Of a stretch of DNA of 64,000 nt, positions 55,486-64,000 are shown piece after piece. The translations under genes and the position numbers were made by a program. The stretch comes from Streptococcus ovuberis (GTDB lineage: Bacteria > Bacillota > Bacilli > Lactobacillales > Streptococcaceae): positions 124,001 to 188,000 of the forward strand of contig NZ_JAAXPR010000004.1 of assembly GCF_012396585.1 (NCBI RefSeq), written 5' to 3'. The stretch's first letter is position 1. Every line of letters starts with the position of its first letter. The notes beneath the pieces are model-generated. The model saw only the letters and a list, made by a program, of their open reading frames with translations, had not been told where the DNA came from and searched no databases.

Positions 55486-58227
55486 TTAAACGTTCTCCCG
55501 ACTAGCTAACCAGTGTTGGGCTTTTCCCAAGATTTCCTTTTGGTATTGCCACAAAAGTATCATGAGCACGGATGCACTTGTTAAAAATAAGCCTAGTTTA
55601 AAGCCCGGAGGTGAATAAGTGATGCTTAGCTGGTGAACACCAGGTTTTAATTTGAAAGCCAGCATCGCTCCAAATGCCTTTTCTGCCTTTACTAATTGAC
55701 CATCAACTTTGACTTTCCAGCCTTTATTATATGGGATAGAGGTATAGAGATAGTCGTTCCCCTCCACTTGAGTGACTGGACCCGCTAATCGAGTGGAAGA
55801 GACTTCTACTGGTCGCCATTTGCTTACGGTAGAACTAGCTACTGCTGTCTGAAACCGCTCATCATCAAAGCTGTACACTCCCAAATCAGCTAGATCAATC
55901 GGGTCATCATTATCAAGAGTAAACTCGATCCTTTGTGTTTCGCCTTTGGCAGCAGAAGCAATTCCCCATATCTGTGGGTGACGAAAACGATCAAACATTT
56001 TATAATTCTCGCCATTCAAGCTAGCAGTAAATGTTCCCATATCGTAATTCTTGATATGGGGCGCATAGAGATAATAAGACCGATTATCCTGTGGCGTGAA
56101 GCTCATTCGAATCACAGCAGGTTTATCTGGCGATAAACGTTTCATCATGCGACCGCCATAAGCTGGGTCGACATCCATGTTATCCAGAGTAAGGGAGAGA
56201 TAACCAGCTGTAATCGGCTCAATAATAGGACGTTCGTCTCCAAATATCCCCGTATACAGAGTGTTTTGGTTCTCGATCGGATTCTCATCTTTCAATTGAA
56301 ATTTCATCAACTTCGCACTACCAGAATAGCCCAAACCCAAATAGTTTGGATTTTTAAACAATATCCACTGATTCACCTTTTTCACTTCTTGGAAATAAAC
56401 CGGGTTGAATTTTCTCGTGTTGATTTCCCAATGTCCTGTTTCGATAAACTGGTTGAGATTAAGGAGGGCGTCCGTCAAGGGGGTACCACCTGTGTAAACA
56501 GAAATAGCGGTTGACGACTGTAGACCTAATTTCCCCAAAAATTCTAAGGTTGCATACTCTACGCTAGAAGTAAAATGATTTACTCCGTAATAGTTGTAAA
56601 CGAGCGAATCGTTCCACGTACCCAATTCGGATTTTTCCAACCGGGTCAGACCTGTTTGATCAATCGCTAGCTGGCGATAGTTTTTTTCTACCTTAGCTTC
56701 ATTTTCCAAGATATTTTTAGGAATAAGCCACAGAGTGCGAGCAGTTGATATTCCTGCGTTTACCCCTAAATCAAGCAAGGTCAGTCCTAAAATAAGTACG
56801 ACTCCTAAACTTCGTCCCTTCGGAGTGAGTAGACATCCCAAAATTAGGATCAACAGCACCACTGAGAAAAAGAGTTGCTCATTGGTCACTAAAGGATATT
56901 TCCAACTAGAACGTGTCCCAATTGCTACACTGATGGCAATTGTCAAAACAGTTCCTGTTCCTATCAATTCCAAGTAAGTCCAAGAATGGACAGACCTCAA
57001 GGCCAGATAAGCAAGTAACAAGAAGAAAAAAGAAAGGACAAAAGCATTGCGGTAGTAAAAACCAACTGGCATTTGCAGCATATGCCAAAAACGAATCGGC
57101 GCATAATTTGAAAACGCTAAAACTAGTGTTATCAAAACACCTGCAGTCCACATTTTCTGACGAGACGGGAGATGTTTAGCAAAGAAAAATTGTGATAAGC
57201 CAACTAATCCCAGTAACCCGATATAGATATTAGGAAGCGAATGGCTATCCCCCCATTCTTCTCCGCTCACTGCTCCTGGAAAGAATTTTAAGAACAACTT
57301 CAATGGTTGGTATACAAATTGGACATTCCACGGTACAGGTGTTGCGCCTGCCACCTTTGTTTCCAAAAGAGCGTAGAAAACAGGCAACAACCAGACCGAA
57401 CTCAAAGCCAAGCCCAATAAAGAATACAGCGCCAAACGCACAATCTGCTGGAGGCTACGTTGTATTTTTTGCGATTTGGCAAATGTATAAAAAATAGCAT
57501 AAAAAACAACAAAAACGCTAGCCATAAAGGCCGTGTAAAATTGGATGACAAACATACTCGCTAGCACCAAGACGTACTTAAAGCTTTTTTGCCCATCTAA
57601 AATTTTCTCTACACCAACCAATAAAAGAGGTAACAAGATTAAATTATCTAGAAAATTTGGATTCACCTGATTGGCTAAGAAAAAACCATTCAGCCCATAT
57701 GACACTGAAATCGCTAAGCCTAATAAGCGGTGTTGATCCACCTGGTATCGTTTGTGCAAGAAATAATAAAAGGTCAAACTAGCTAGCGCATTGCGCAAGA
57801 GCGTTATGCCAAAAATCGCCAGATTCAGGTAGCGGGCAGGCACCAGTCCAATGATAAGAGATAGTGGACTTAGACTATTAAACCCCCAAACAGGAGACAT
57901 GACACCACCAAGCCCTTTATGCCACGACCAATAGAGAGCTCCAATATCTCCCGATTTAAACAAATGCCCTAAAGCACGATAAAGGGGAATATATTGAAAG
58001 GTATAGTCTCCACTCATCAATGTCTTTTCCCCAAATGGATATAGGCCAACCTTCCAAAATGTCGCTGTCATGACGACTATCGGAAGCAAAAAAGCCAGAG
58101 CAAAAAACAATGGATTCGACTGATTCTGTGGCAAGTAATTCCCATTTGAAATACCATCTAATGGAATCGATTTTTTTTCCTTAAAAATCGGTTGGTTTAT
58201 CCATTTCATCTTTGATAATAATTTCAT
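55486..58227 (-). CDS. yfhO: YfhO-family membrane protein 1 (polymer glycosylation)
   Basis: 913 residues. About twelve membrane spans in the first 500 residues, with the early extracytoplasmic loop GDYTFQYIPLYRAL (acidic residue of the GT-C type), then a large extracellular beta-rich part and one C-terminal span (about 875-895, FLTSASVLMILLW). In Bacillus and Listeria, YfhO proteins transfer sugars from polyprenyl-phosphate onto lipoteichoic acid. A second YfhO, a GtrA protein and a CsbB-like enzyme are all within 7 kb. Substrate here is inferred from the family. Confidence 0.88.
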   Translation of the reverse strand: MKLLSKMKWINQPIFKEKKSIPLDGISNGNYLPQNQSNPLFFALAFLLPIVVMTATFWKVGLYPFGEKTLMSGDYTFQYIPLYRALGHLFKSGDIGALYWSWHKGLGGVMSPVWGFNSLSPLSLIIGLVPARYLNLAIFGITLLRNALASLTFYYFLHKRYQVDQHRLLGLAISVSYGLNGFFLANQVNPNFLDNLILLPLLLVGVEKILDGQKSFKYVLVLASMFVIQFYTAFMASVFVVFYAIFYTFAKSQKIQRSLQQIVRLALYSLLGLALSSVWLLPVFYALLETKVAGATPVPWNVQFVYQPLKLFLKFFPGAVSGEEWGDSHSLPNIYIGLLGLVGLSQFFFAKHLPSRQKMWTAGVLITLVLAFSNYAPIRFWHMLQMPVGFYYRNAFVLSFFFLLLAYLALRSVHSWTYLELIGTGTVLTIAISVAIGTRSSWKYPLVTNEQLFFSVVLLILILGCLLTPKGRSLGVVLILGLTLLDLGVNAGISTARTLWLIPKNILENEAKVEKNYRQLAIDQTGLTRLEKSELGTWNDSLVYNYYGVNHFTSSVEYATLEFLGKLGLQSSTAISVYTGGTPLTDALLNLNQFIETGHWEINTRKFNPVYFQEVKKVNQWILFKNPNYLGLGYSGSAKLMKFQLKDENPIENQNTLYTGIFGDERPIIEPITAGYLSLTLDNMDVDPAYGGRMMKRLSPDKPAVIRMSFTPQDNRSYYLYAPHIKNYDMGTFTASLNGENYKMFDRFRHPQIWGIASAAKGETQRIEFTLDNDDPIDLADLGVYSFDDERFQTAVASSTVSKWRPVEVSSTRLAGPVTQVEGNDYLYTSIPYNKGWKVKVDGQLVKAEKAFGAMLAFKLKPGVHQLSITYSPPGFKLGLFLTSASVLMILLWQYQKEILGKAQHWLASRENV

Positions 58228-58407
58228 CGTTTTTAGACTTTCATTATGTAGGATTCATGCCATTTTACCATACGCAAAAGGGAAAAGCAAAACCTTCCAT
58301 CGCCAATAACACCCCTTGCGAATAGCTCTTTTCCGTTTTTCAACAAGGGATTCTTTAAAATTTCCCATTTATTTGAACCTTCCTAGCTTTCTACTTCCTT
58401 TTTCTGT

Positions 58408-58413
58408 TACAAT
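58408..58413 (+). promoter_or_regulatory. Extended -10 directly abutting the gtrA-type start codon
   Basis: TGT precedes TACAAT (58408-58413). The ATG is at 58420, so transcription should begin at or within a base or two of the start codon. Confidence 0.6.
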
Positions 58414-58419
58414 AATCTT

Positions 58420-58866
58420 ATGGAAAATTTGAAACAACTAGTTACAAAAGTAATAAAACATGAAGTCTTTAAATATTTATTTTTCGGTGTCCTGACGACG
58501 GCCTTTTATATCCTTGTCCGAAATGTCCTATATTTTATCTACCCTAACGCTTCTATCACCACCATCATCGCCAACGTCATGTCTATTACATTCGCTTTTT
58601 TTACCAACGACCGTTTTGTGTTTAATCAGAAAAAAGAAGGTTGGCAAAAACGATTTGCGACCTTCTTCAGTGCCCGATTATTGACACTTTTAGTGGATTT
58701 CGCCTTAGCCTTTATCTTCGTAGACACTTTCCCAGGGATCATCGGCCAATTTGTTCATCACGACCTTAAAGTAGTCAACGCCATTGAGACTTTTGCAGCA
58801 CAAGTCTTTATGATGGTGTCCAATTATTTTATTAGCAAATTCCTGGTATTCAAGGATAAAAAATGA
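58420..58866 (+). CDS. GtrA-family flippase-like membrane protein
   Basis: 148 residues, four spans, the usual GtrA layout (KYLFFGVLTTAFYILV, then NDRFVFNQKK, then VSNYFISKFLVFKDK). GtrA/GtcA proteins are thought to flip polyprenyl-phosphate sugars across the membrane. It is transcribed opposite to the YfhO and CsbB-like genes. There is no ribosome site before the ATG, and the promoter -10 lies only six bases upstream, suggesting a leaderless message. A strong terminator follows. Confidence 0.9.
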   Translation: MENLKQLVTKVIKHEVFKYLFFGVLTTAFYILVRNVLYFIYPNASITTIIANVMSITFAFFTNDRFVFNQKKEGWQKRFATFFSARLLTLLVDFALAFIFVDTFPGIIGQFVHHDLKVVNAIETFAAQVFMMVSNYFISKFLVFKDKK

Positions 58867-58893
58867 AGTCAGACAAACACTTCAGAATATCAT

Positions 58894-58937
58894 AAAAGCA
58901 TAGAATAGCGTTAGCAACAACGTTATTCTATGCTTTT
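58894..58937. terminator. Strong bidirectional terminator between gtrA and the second YfhO gene
   Basis: AAAAGCATAGAATAGCGTT (58894-58912) pairs with AACGTTATTCTATGCTTTT (58919-58937), with one G-U pair and a six-base loop. Confidence 0.92.
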
Positions 58938-58993
58938 TAACATATCTATTTTTCAAAAGAAACAGATATTCAAATTTTCATCCAGCCTTATTT

Positions 58994-61939
58994 TTATGCT
59001 ATTTTTACTTGATCCTTATCTTCTGTCTTTGTTCGCCACTTGATGACCACAACAATTCCAATAGATACCATCGAAATCAAGACTCCTTGCCAAAAACCGT
59101 CTGGTGTAAAACTCATCTCAATCTTATGTTTCCCTGCGGTAATTGGGAAGGAGAGAAGACTTTCCCAAGCCTCCTTGGTTTTTACTTCCTCGCCATCTAC
59201 TTTGACCGTCCAACCCGGATTATAAGGAATAGAGGTCATCATAACGTCGCTATTATCTGTAATATTGACCATTCCTTCTACTTTTGTATTGGTGAATTTC
59301 GTCACTTCCATGCTTTGCTTCTTACGCTCTGCCATAATGGATTTGATTTTATTGGCATCTGATCGCACAAAGGCCATTCCGGTCAAATCTAATTGGTCAT
59401 CTTTTGTGACTTCAAAGGTCAATTTCACCTCTTGTCCTGCTTGGTTGGAGGCAATATTCCATAGCTGAACCTGATCATATCTTTGCGAATAATTATACCA
59501 TCGATCATTAAGTAAGACACCAATCTTACCAATTGAATCTCTCAAGCTATTGGGGGCTTGGAAATAGTAGGTCATGTCACTTTGTAAAACCGTTCTGTAA
59601 ATGACTTTGCCAGGCTTGGTTTTATCAATCCGATTAAAAAGAGTTTTTCCTTCTACCCCAGCTTCCTCCATATTCTCTAACTCAAGATGCTGGAAGCCAA
59701 ATGGTTCAAAATACAGGTCTTCTACTCCAGACATGGACGAAAGGATGATATTTTGATTAGCAACAGGATTATTTGTTCCAAACTTAATGCTCTCTGTCAC
59801 AGCATTTGTCCCAAAAGCAATGGATAGAACGTCTGGATTTTCATAAATCTCAAAGCGATTATTCTCATAAACTTTATGATAATCTTGCATCAAATCTTTT
59901 CGGGTCAAATATTTACCGAAAAATTGCCAGTCTGGGTGATTTTCCATATCCTGCTCTGTATAATCTTTGCGGACAAGGAAATAACGTACCCCATAGAGAG
60001 CATCTGTTAAGGGAGTCCCATTGGCATAATAAGTTGATGCATTTCCACCAACATCCCCCAAGGAGCCGAAAAGCTGAATAGTGGATTTTTCCATATTAGA
60101 ACTAAAATTGCTGAGCCCTGGATAATCCACAAGGAAAGGGTCATTTTTGGACAACAAGAATTCTGAGGCTACACGATAAAACGGTTCGTTACTTAATACT
60201 TTGATAACATCAGATAATTTCTGAATATTTTCTGTACCGTCTGTAAACTTAAAGGCATCATCATAGTGAGATGTCCGTTGAGATAGATAAGCATTGTAGC
60301 TTAACTCAAATCCTGTCAAAGCCAGCAAAGCCATTAACCACACCCGGGACGCTGGCCGAAGAGCCAAATACGCCAATACTGCAAAAAATGTTATAGCGGT
60401 TAAAAAAAGTTGGTGGAACATAATCCCCTGCTTAAAGGCGATCCAGATTCCTATAAAAACAGCCAAACATAGAAGTAACGATTTTGTCCGATCATTGTTC
60501 TCAGTTGACACATGCTTCCAAATATACCAAACAAGACCGGAAAAAATAAGGGCAAGGAAGAAAAATACGCCTACTGAATGTTCCCCTACAAACTTCACAA
60601 TAGCCTTTGAATTTTCTGCGTTAATCTGCGTGAATTTATGGCTCTTAATATGCGTTTGAACATAATAAAGAGATGCCACTGTTAGACCAAGACCAGTCGC
60701 CCACCCAATCCAAGATAATTTTTTCTCTTCACGCAAAGCTTGATAAGCTAAAAGCACGATAAAGAAAGAGAAAATCCAAGAAAAACGGAAGAAGAATCCA
60801 GCTGGATTTTGTCCCATATGCCAGATCTTATTGACAAATTCATTGCTAAACGATAGCACAAAGATCACGCTGATGATCGCCGCAGCCATTTTTCGATACA
60901 AGTGTGCAGTAGCATAACGGAAAAATAGGAAGAATCCAACTAAAGCCAAAGCTCCCACATAGATATTTGGCAAATTCGGACCAGTTGACCAACCTGATAC
61001 ATCATCAAATCCGCCAACGACCAACTTAGAAAGAATATCTAAAGGTTTAATTTGAAACGCCCAGGAAAACGTCATCGGCGAGTCATAGGCTCCCTTACTG
61101 CGCAACAAATTAAGGAAGATTGGATAGAGTAAGAAGAAAATGGATCCAATAGCCAAGACCGACTCTCCCACTACTCGCAAGAGAGGCATAAAAAACGCCT
61201 TACTCTTTTCTTTGAAACTTCCTTTTATTTGCCAAGCAGGTGCTTGATAATAGCAAGCATAAAGGGCTACAAATAAACAAATCATAAAGCCCATATAAAA
61301 GTGGAGAAACAAAGATAGTGCTAGTACCATCAAATAACGGAAATTCCTCTTCCCGTCCAAAGCCTCTTCTAGATACAAAATGACCAGTGGCAACATAATC
61401 ATTGCATCATAGAAGATAGGATTCATCTGATAGGAAACAATCATACCTGACATCGCGTAGGCAGATGCCAAAACGGGCACTAGGAAAGGATTGTAATCAA
61501 GCGCCTTGTAACGCTTGATTAGTAGATAAGAAAAGGCCAGACCTGTTGCCCCATAGCGGAGCCAGATCGATAAGAAAATCGCCCATTTAAACTGCGTCAA
61601 AGGCAAGATAATATAGAAAATATTGAAGGGACTAATGAGATTGAAACCCCAAATCCCAATCATCGAGCCACCGATTGACTTAGAGAAGGAATAAAAGAAT
61701 CCAGACCAATCCCCAGTCAACACCGTTCTTTTAAGAAAACTATATAGGCCAATATACTGCTGACCGAAGTCTACAGCCATAAAAGTTTTTCTACCAAAAG
61801 GGTAAAAACCGTTCACAATCCAAGCCAAAGCCATCAAAAGCATCGGTGCTAAGGTGCTAGCGATTAAAATTTGCGTTTGTCGATTTGTCCTGACAGCCTG
61901 CCAGATACTTTTCAATTTACTTAAGATGTTTATCCTCAT
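58994..61939 (-). CDS. yfhO: YfhO-family membrane protein 2
   Basis: 981 residues. Same architecture as the other YfhO: many spans in the first 560 residues with VDFGQQYIGLYSFL after span 1, then an extracellular domain and a C-terminal span (about 945-965). Diverged from the first copy, but both end with the same plan (TSIPYNPGWTVKVDGEEV here, TSIPYNKGWKVKVDGQLV there). The start overlaps the end of the CsbB-like gene by four bases, so those two are coupled. Confidence 0.9.
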   Translation of the reverse strand: MRINILSKLKSIWQAVRTNRQTQILIASTLAPMLLMALAWIVNGFYPFGRKTFMAVDFGQQYIGLYSFLKRTVLTGDWSGFFYSFSKSIGGSMIGIWGFNLISPFNIFYIILPLTQFKWAIFLSIWLRYGATGLAFSYLLIKRYKALDYNPFLVPVLASAYAMSGMIVSYQMNPIFYDAMIMLPLVILYLEEALDGKRNFRYLMVLALSLFLHFYMGFMICLFVALYACYYQAPAWQIKGSFKEKSKAFFMPLLRVVGESVLAIGSIFFLLYPIFLNLLRSKGAYDSPMTFSWAFQIKPLDILSKLVVGGFDDVSGWSTGPNLPNIYVGALALVGFFLFFRYATAHLYRKMAAAIISVIFVLSFSNEFVNKIWHMGQNPAGFFFRFSWIFSFFIVLLAYQALREEKKLSWIGWATGLGLTVASLYYVQTHIKSHKFTQINAENSKAIVKFVGEHSVGVFFFLALIFSGLVWYIWKHVSTENNDRTKSLLLCLAVFIGIWIAFKQGIMFHQLFLTAITFFAVLAYLALRPASRVWLMALLALTGFELSYNAYLSQRTSHYDDAFKFTDGTENIQKLSDVIKVLSNEPFYRVASEFLLSKNDPFLVDYPGLSNFSSNMEKSTIQLFGSLGDVGGNASTYYANGTPLTDALYGVRYFLVRKDYTEQDMENHPDWQFFGKYLTRKDLMQDYHKVYENNRFEIYENPDVLSIAFGTNAVTESIKFGTNNPVANQNIILSSMSGVEDLYFEPFGFQHLELENMEEAGVEGKTLFNRIDKTKPGKVIYRTVLQSDMTYYFQAPNSLRDSIGKIGVLLNDRWYNYSQRYDQVQLWNIASNQAGQEVKLTFEVTKDDQLDLTGMAFVRSDANKIKSIMAERKKQSMEVTKFTNTKVEGMVNITDNSDVMMTSIPYNPGWTVKVDGEEVKTKEAWESLLSFPITAGKHKIEMSFTPDGFWQGVLISMVSIGIVVVIKWRTKTEDKDQVKIA

Positions 61940-62898
61940 CCAACAATATCCTCTTTTGCTTTTTCTATATTTGAGTCATCAATAACGAAATGGGGACGCT
62001 TCTTCACTTCATAATAGATTTTACCGATATACTCTCCAAGAATCCCTATTGAAATCAGCTGTACACCACTGAACAAAATAATCAGAGCAATTGTTGTAAA
62101 ATACCCACTCACAAGAGCCTCTGGGTGTACAAAGTAGAGGACAAACATTGCTAATAGATACAAGATAGCTAGACCTATACAAGCCATACCAAATTGAATA
62201 CAGACACGAAGGGGCTTATCATTAAAAGAAATGATTCCTTGAAAAGCATAGTTCATTGACCGTTTAAATCCAAATTTGCTTTCTCCCGCTTCACGCACCT
62301 GATTCTTGTATGGAATCACTTTCTCATTAAAGCCAATCCAGGCAAAAATCCCTTTTGAAAAACGATTGTACTCAGGAATAGACAGGAGGGTCTCAACTGC
62401 CTTACGACTAAATAGTTTAAATTCAGAAATACCATCTGTTAATTGCACATCCATCAATTTATTTGAAAAACGATAAAAAAAATGCGCAAAGAAAGTGGAT
62501 TGCCTTGATTCCCCCTCACGGTTACGGCGGCCACTCACCACATCATAACCTTCTTTATAATATTTCACAAATTCAGGAATCATGCTAGGCGGATGTTGCA
62601 AATCGCCATCCATCAACATCACAGCCTCACCGCTGGCATATTTTAAGCCGGCTAAAATCGCACCTTCGCGACCAAAGTTCCGGCTAAAACTGATAAATTT
62701 TACCTTTTCATCCCTCTCAACAATCCCCTTCATCAAAGAAAGGGTCTTATCTTTACTACCATCATTCACAAAGACCATTTCATAATCCGTCAATTGCTCT
62801 GGCACCATCGACCGCAATTGTTTTGAAATTTCTACGTGCGTTTTTTCAATCATTTTTTCTTCATTAAAGAACGCTACAACAATGGATAATTTCATCCA
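61936..62898 (-). CDS. CsbB-like polyprenyl-phosphate glycosyltransferase
   Basis: 320 residues from the ATG at 62898 (MKLSIVVAFFNEEKMIEKT), which follows AAGGAGAATTGG. The longer open frame upstream has no ribosome site. A GT2 domain with VNDGSKDKT and MDGDLQHPP (nucleotide-sugar and metal binding) is followed by SRNFGREGA and two C-terminal spans (about 230-255 and 265-290). CsbB-type enzymes load a sugar, often GlcNAc or glucose, onto undecaprenyl phosphate on the cytoplasmic face. With the GtrA and YfhO proteins it makes a complete donor-flip-transfer pathway. Confidence 0.92.
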   Translation of the reverse strand, partial: WMKLSIVVAFFNEEKMIEKTHVEISKQLRSMVPEQLTDYEMVFVNDGSKDKTLSLMKGIVERDEKVKFISFSRNFGREGAILAGLKYASGEAVMLMDGDLQHPPSMIPEFVKYYKEGYDVVSGRRNREGESRQSTFFAHFFYRFSNKLMDVQLTDGISEFKLFSRKAVETLLSIPEYNRFSKGIFAWIGFNEKVIPYKNQVREAGESKFGFKRSMNYAFQGIISFNDKPLRVCIQFGMACIGLAILYLLAMFVLYFVHPEALVSGYFTTIALIILFSGVQLISIGILGEYIGKIYYEVKKRPHFVIDDSNIEKAKEDIVG

Positions 62899-63466
62899 AT
62901 TCTCCTTTCTACTGTATCTCTTAACCAGTAAGCATATCAGAATTATTCTAGCATATTTTGTACTTTTTTTATCAATCGTATCCAGTCCGAACCCACGCCG
63001 TACGCATGAAGAAAATGTATGCAACCGTTTTCAGATTATATACATTTTTTCAATACATTTTCAGATGTTTTGCATTTTCCGTCACCATTTCTTTATTCCT
63101 GTTAAAATTATAACATAAATTTAGAGATAAAAATGAGTTTACATTTTGAAAACCTGATTTCTGAAAGCTCTATTGTCTTCATGCGTCTAGCGCGACCTGA
63201 ACCGAGGTCAATCGCGAAATTCTTAAACATAGAAAGAGTAGACAAAATACCTTCACTTAGTTAGTCAAACTATTTTTTTATAGAATGACTTGAGGACAGT
63301 AAACTTAGGCCAGCCTTAAAAAGGGGCTTAAGCAAGAGTTCCAATAACGCGTTGATCAAGTGCAGAAGCAGGTGTACAGGTTCTCACTTCTGCTAATAAA
63401 CTTTTTAGAGAATTTAGCCTAAAGTGTGGTAAAATAATATCAGTTTTATCTCTTAGAAAGTCACCT
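62899..63466. other. Gap between the CsbB-like gene and ktrB
   Basis: No credible gene. A plus-strand frame of 43 codons near 63133 (MSLHFENLISESS) has no ribosome site. An extended -10 (TGGTAAAAT, 63427-63435) just upstream of the ktrB start is the only regulatory element I can place. Confidence 0.5.
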
Positions 63467-64000
63467 ATGAAAACACTCGTTAAACATCTCTCGCCTACCA
63501 GACGGATTCTCCTCTTTTTCTTAGGAATGATCCTGCTAGGGTCTTTTCTCCTAAACCTTCCCTTCATGCAACTTGAAAGCTCTACAGCTAGTTATTTGGA
63601 CCACCTTTTCACAACCGTTTCGATGGTTTGTGTGACCGGTCTATCCACCCGAGCCGTCGCTGAAACGTATAACACATTGGGCCAGATAGTCTGTATGTTT
63701 CTCATGCAAATTGGAGGGCTCGGCGTTCTAAGCTTTCTTGGATTTCTCTACCTTGATGTTCGTAAGAAATTCAGTCTCCTTGATCGAACCACTCTTCAGG
63801 AAAGTTTAAATCGCGAAGAAGCTACCGGATTCAAGGACTTTATGAAGGCGGTCTTTGCCTTCACCTTTGCTATCGAAGGCCTGGGGGCTATCTTTCTCAG
63901 TTTTCGATTAGTCCCGCTCCTGGGTTGGTCCAAAGGTCTTTTTTCAGCAGTTTTCATGGCCATCTCCGCCTTTTGTAACGCTGGTTTTGATAACCTAGGT
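63467..64000 (+). CDS. ktrB: KtrB/TrkH-type potassium uptake protein (partial, runs off right edge)
   Basis: 178 residues visible from the ATG at 63467. An N-terminal basic stretch and span (RRILLFFLGMILLGSFL) are followed by the first pore loop TVSMVCVTGLST, whose VTGL is part of the potassium filter, and further spans (VCMFLMQIGGLGVLSFLGF). A second filter-like segment AISAFCNAGFDNLG ends at the window edge. The ribosome site is weak (AGAAAG). A partner KtrA/TrkA gene would be expected downstream, outside the window. Confidence 0.85.
   Translation, partial: MKTLVKHLSPTRRILLFFLGMILLGSFLLNLPFMQLESSTASYLDHLFTTVSMVCVTGLSTRAVAETYNTLGQIVCMFLMQIGGLGVLSFLGFLYLDVRKKFSLLDRTTLQESLNREEATGFKDFMKAVFAFTFAIEGLGAIFLSFRLVPLLGWSKGLFSAVFMAISAFCNAGFDNLG

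Noticed and set aside
63133..63264. 43-codon frame beginning MSLHFENLISESS
   Set aside because: No ribosome site or promoter. Composition does not argue for a real protein.

Overview
The window is a stretch of a low-to-mid GC Streptococcus chromosome, probably from the S. suis-like part of the genus. The basis is gene order and families: scrK/scrA/scrB/scrR, efp-asp23-nusB, yqeG-yqeH-yhbY-nadD-yqeK-rsfS-methyltransferase-tmcAL, nadE-pncB, DUF4059-trxB, and rsmH-ftsL-pbpX-mraY next to a DEAD-box helicase. The PBP2x motif positions match the pneumococcal numbering closely. The species call is inference.

Layout. 1-4858: a large Cna-B/SpaA-type surface protein running off the left edge, and an exported CHAP-amidase protein, both leftward. 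4859-6313: about 1.45 kb without a credible gene. 6314-11812: sucrose regulon with divergent scrA-scrK and scrB-scrR. 12003-14301: binding-protein/permease fusion plus ATPase for a polar amino acid. 14351-18445: nusB, asp23, efp, pepP, tmcAL. 18527-20692: an AT-rich KAP P-loop NTPase inserted between tmcAL and its usual methyltransferase neighbour. 21012-26802: ribosome-assembly and NAD operon (methyltransferase, rsfS, GNAT, yqeK, nadD, yhbY, an exported small protein, yqeH, yqeG). 27282-27674: two very small proteins. 28286-30573: nadE-pncB.

30770-42539 is the most unusual region. It is a leftward five-gene unit encoding two single-span small proteins, a 1316-residue exported DUF1002 protein with calcium-loop repeats, a 1041-residue DUF805 membrane protein with 80-residue tandem repeats and a discoidin-like sugar-binding fold, and a 1235-residue exported LysM/G5/calcium-loop/lipase protein. 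I know of no described system with this composition, and I rank it as the best candidate for an undescribed system. A lone 400-residue unknown protein (42816-44018) is divergent from it.

44140-47342: trxB, DUF4059, an amino acid permease-ATPase pair, and what looks like the dead start of a lost binding-protein gene. 47653-53859: DEAD-box helicase and the mraY-pbpX-ftsL-rsmH division/wall operon. 54090-55279: a decayed transposase. 55486-62898: two YfhO-type membrane proteins, a GtrA-type flippase and a CsbB-type polyprenyl-phosphate glycosyltransferase, which together make a complete three-component system for decorating a surface polymer. The right edge cuts a KtrB/TrkH potassium transporter. 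Surface biology dominates the accessory content: adhesin, amidase, lipase cassette and polymer glycosylation.
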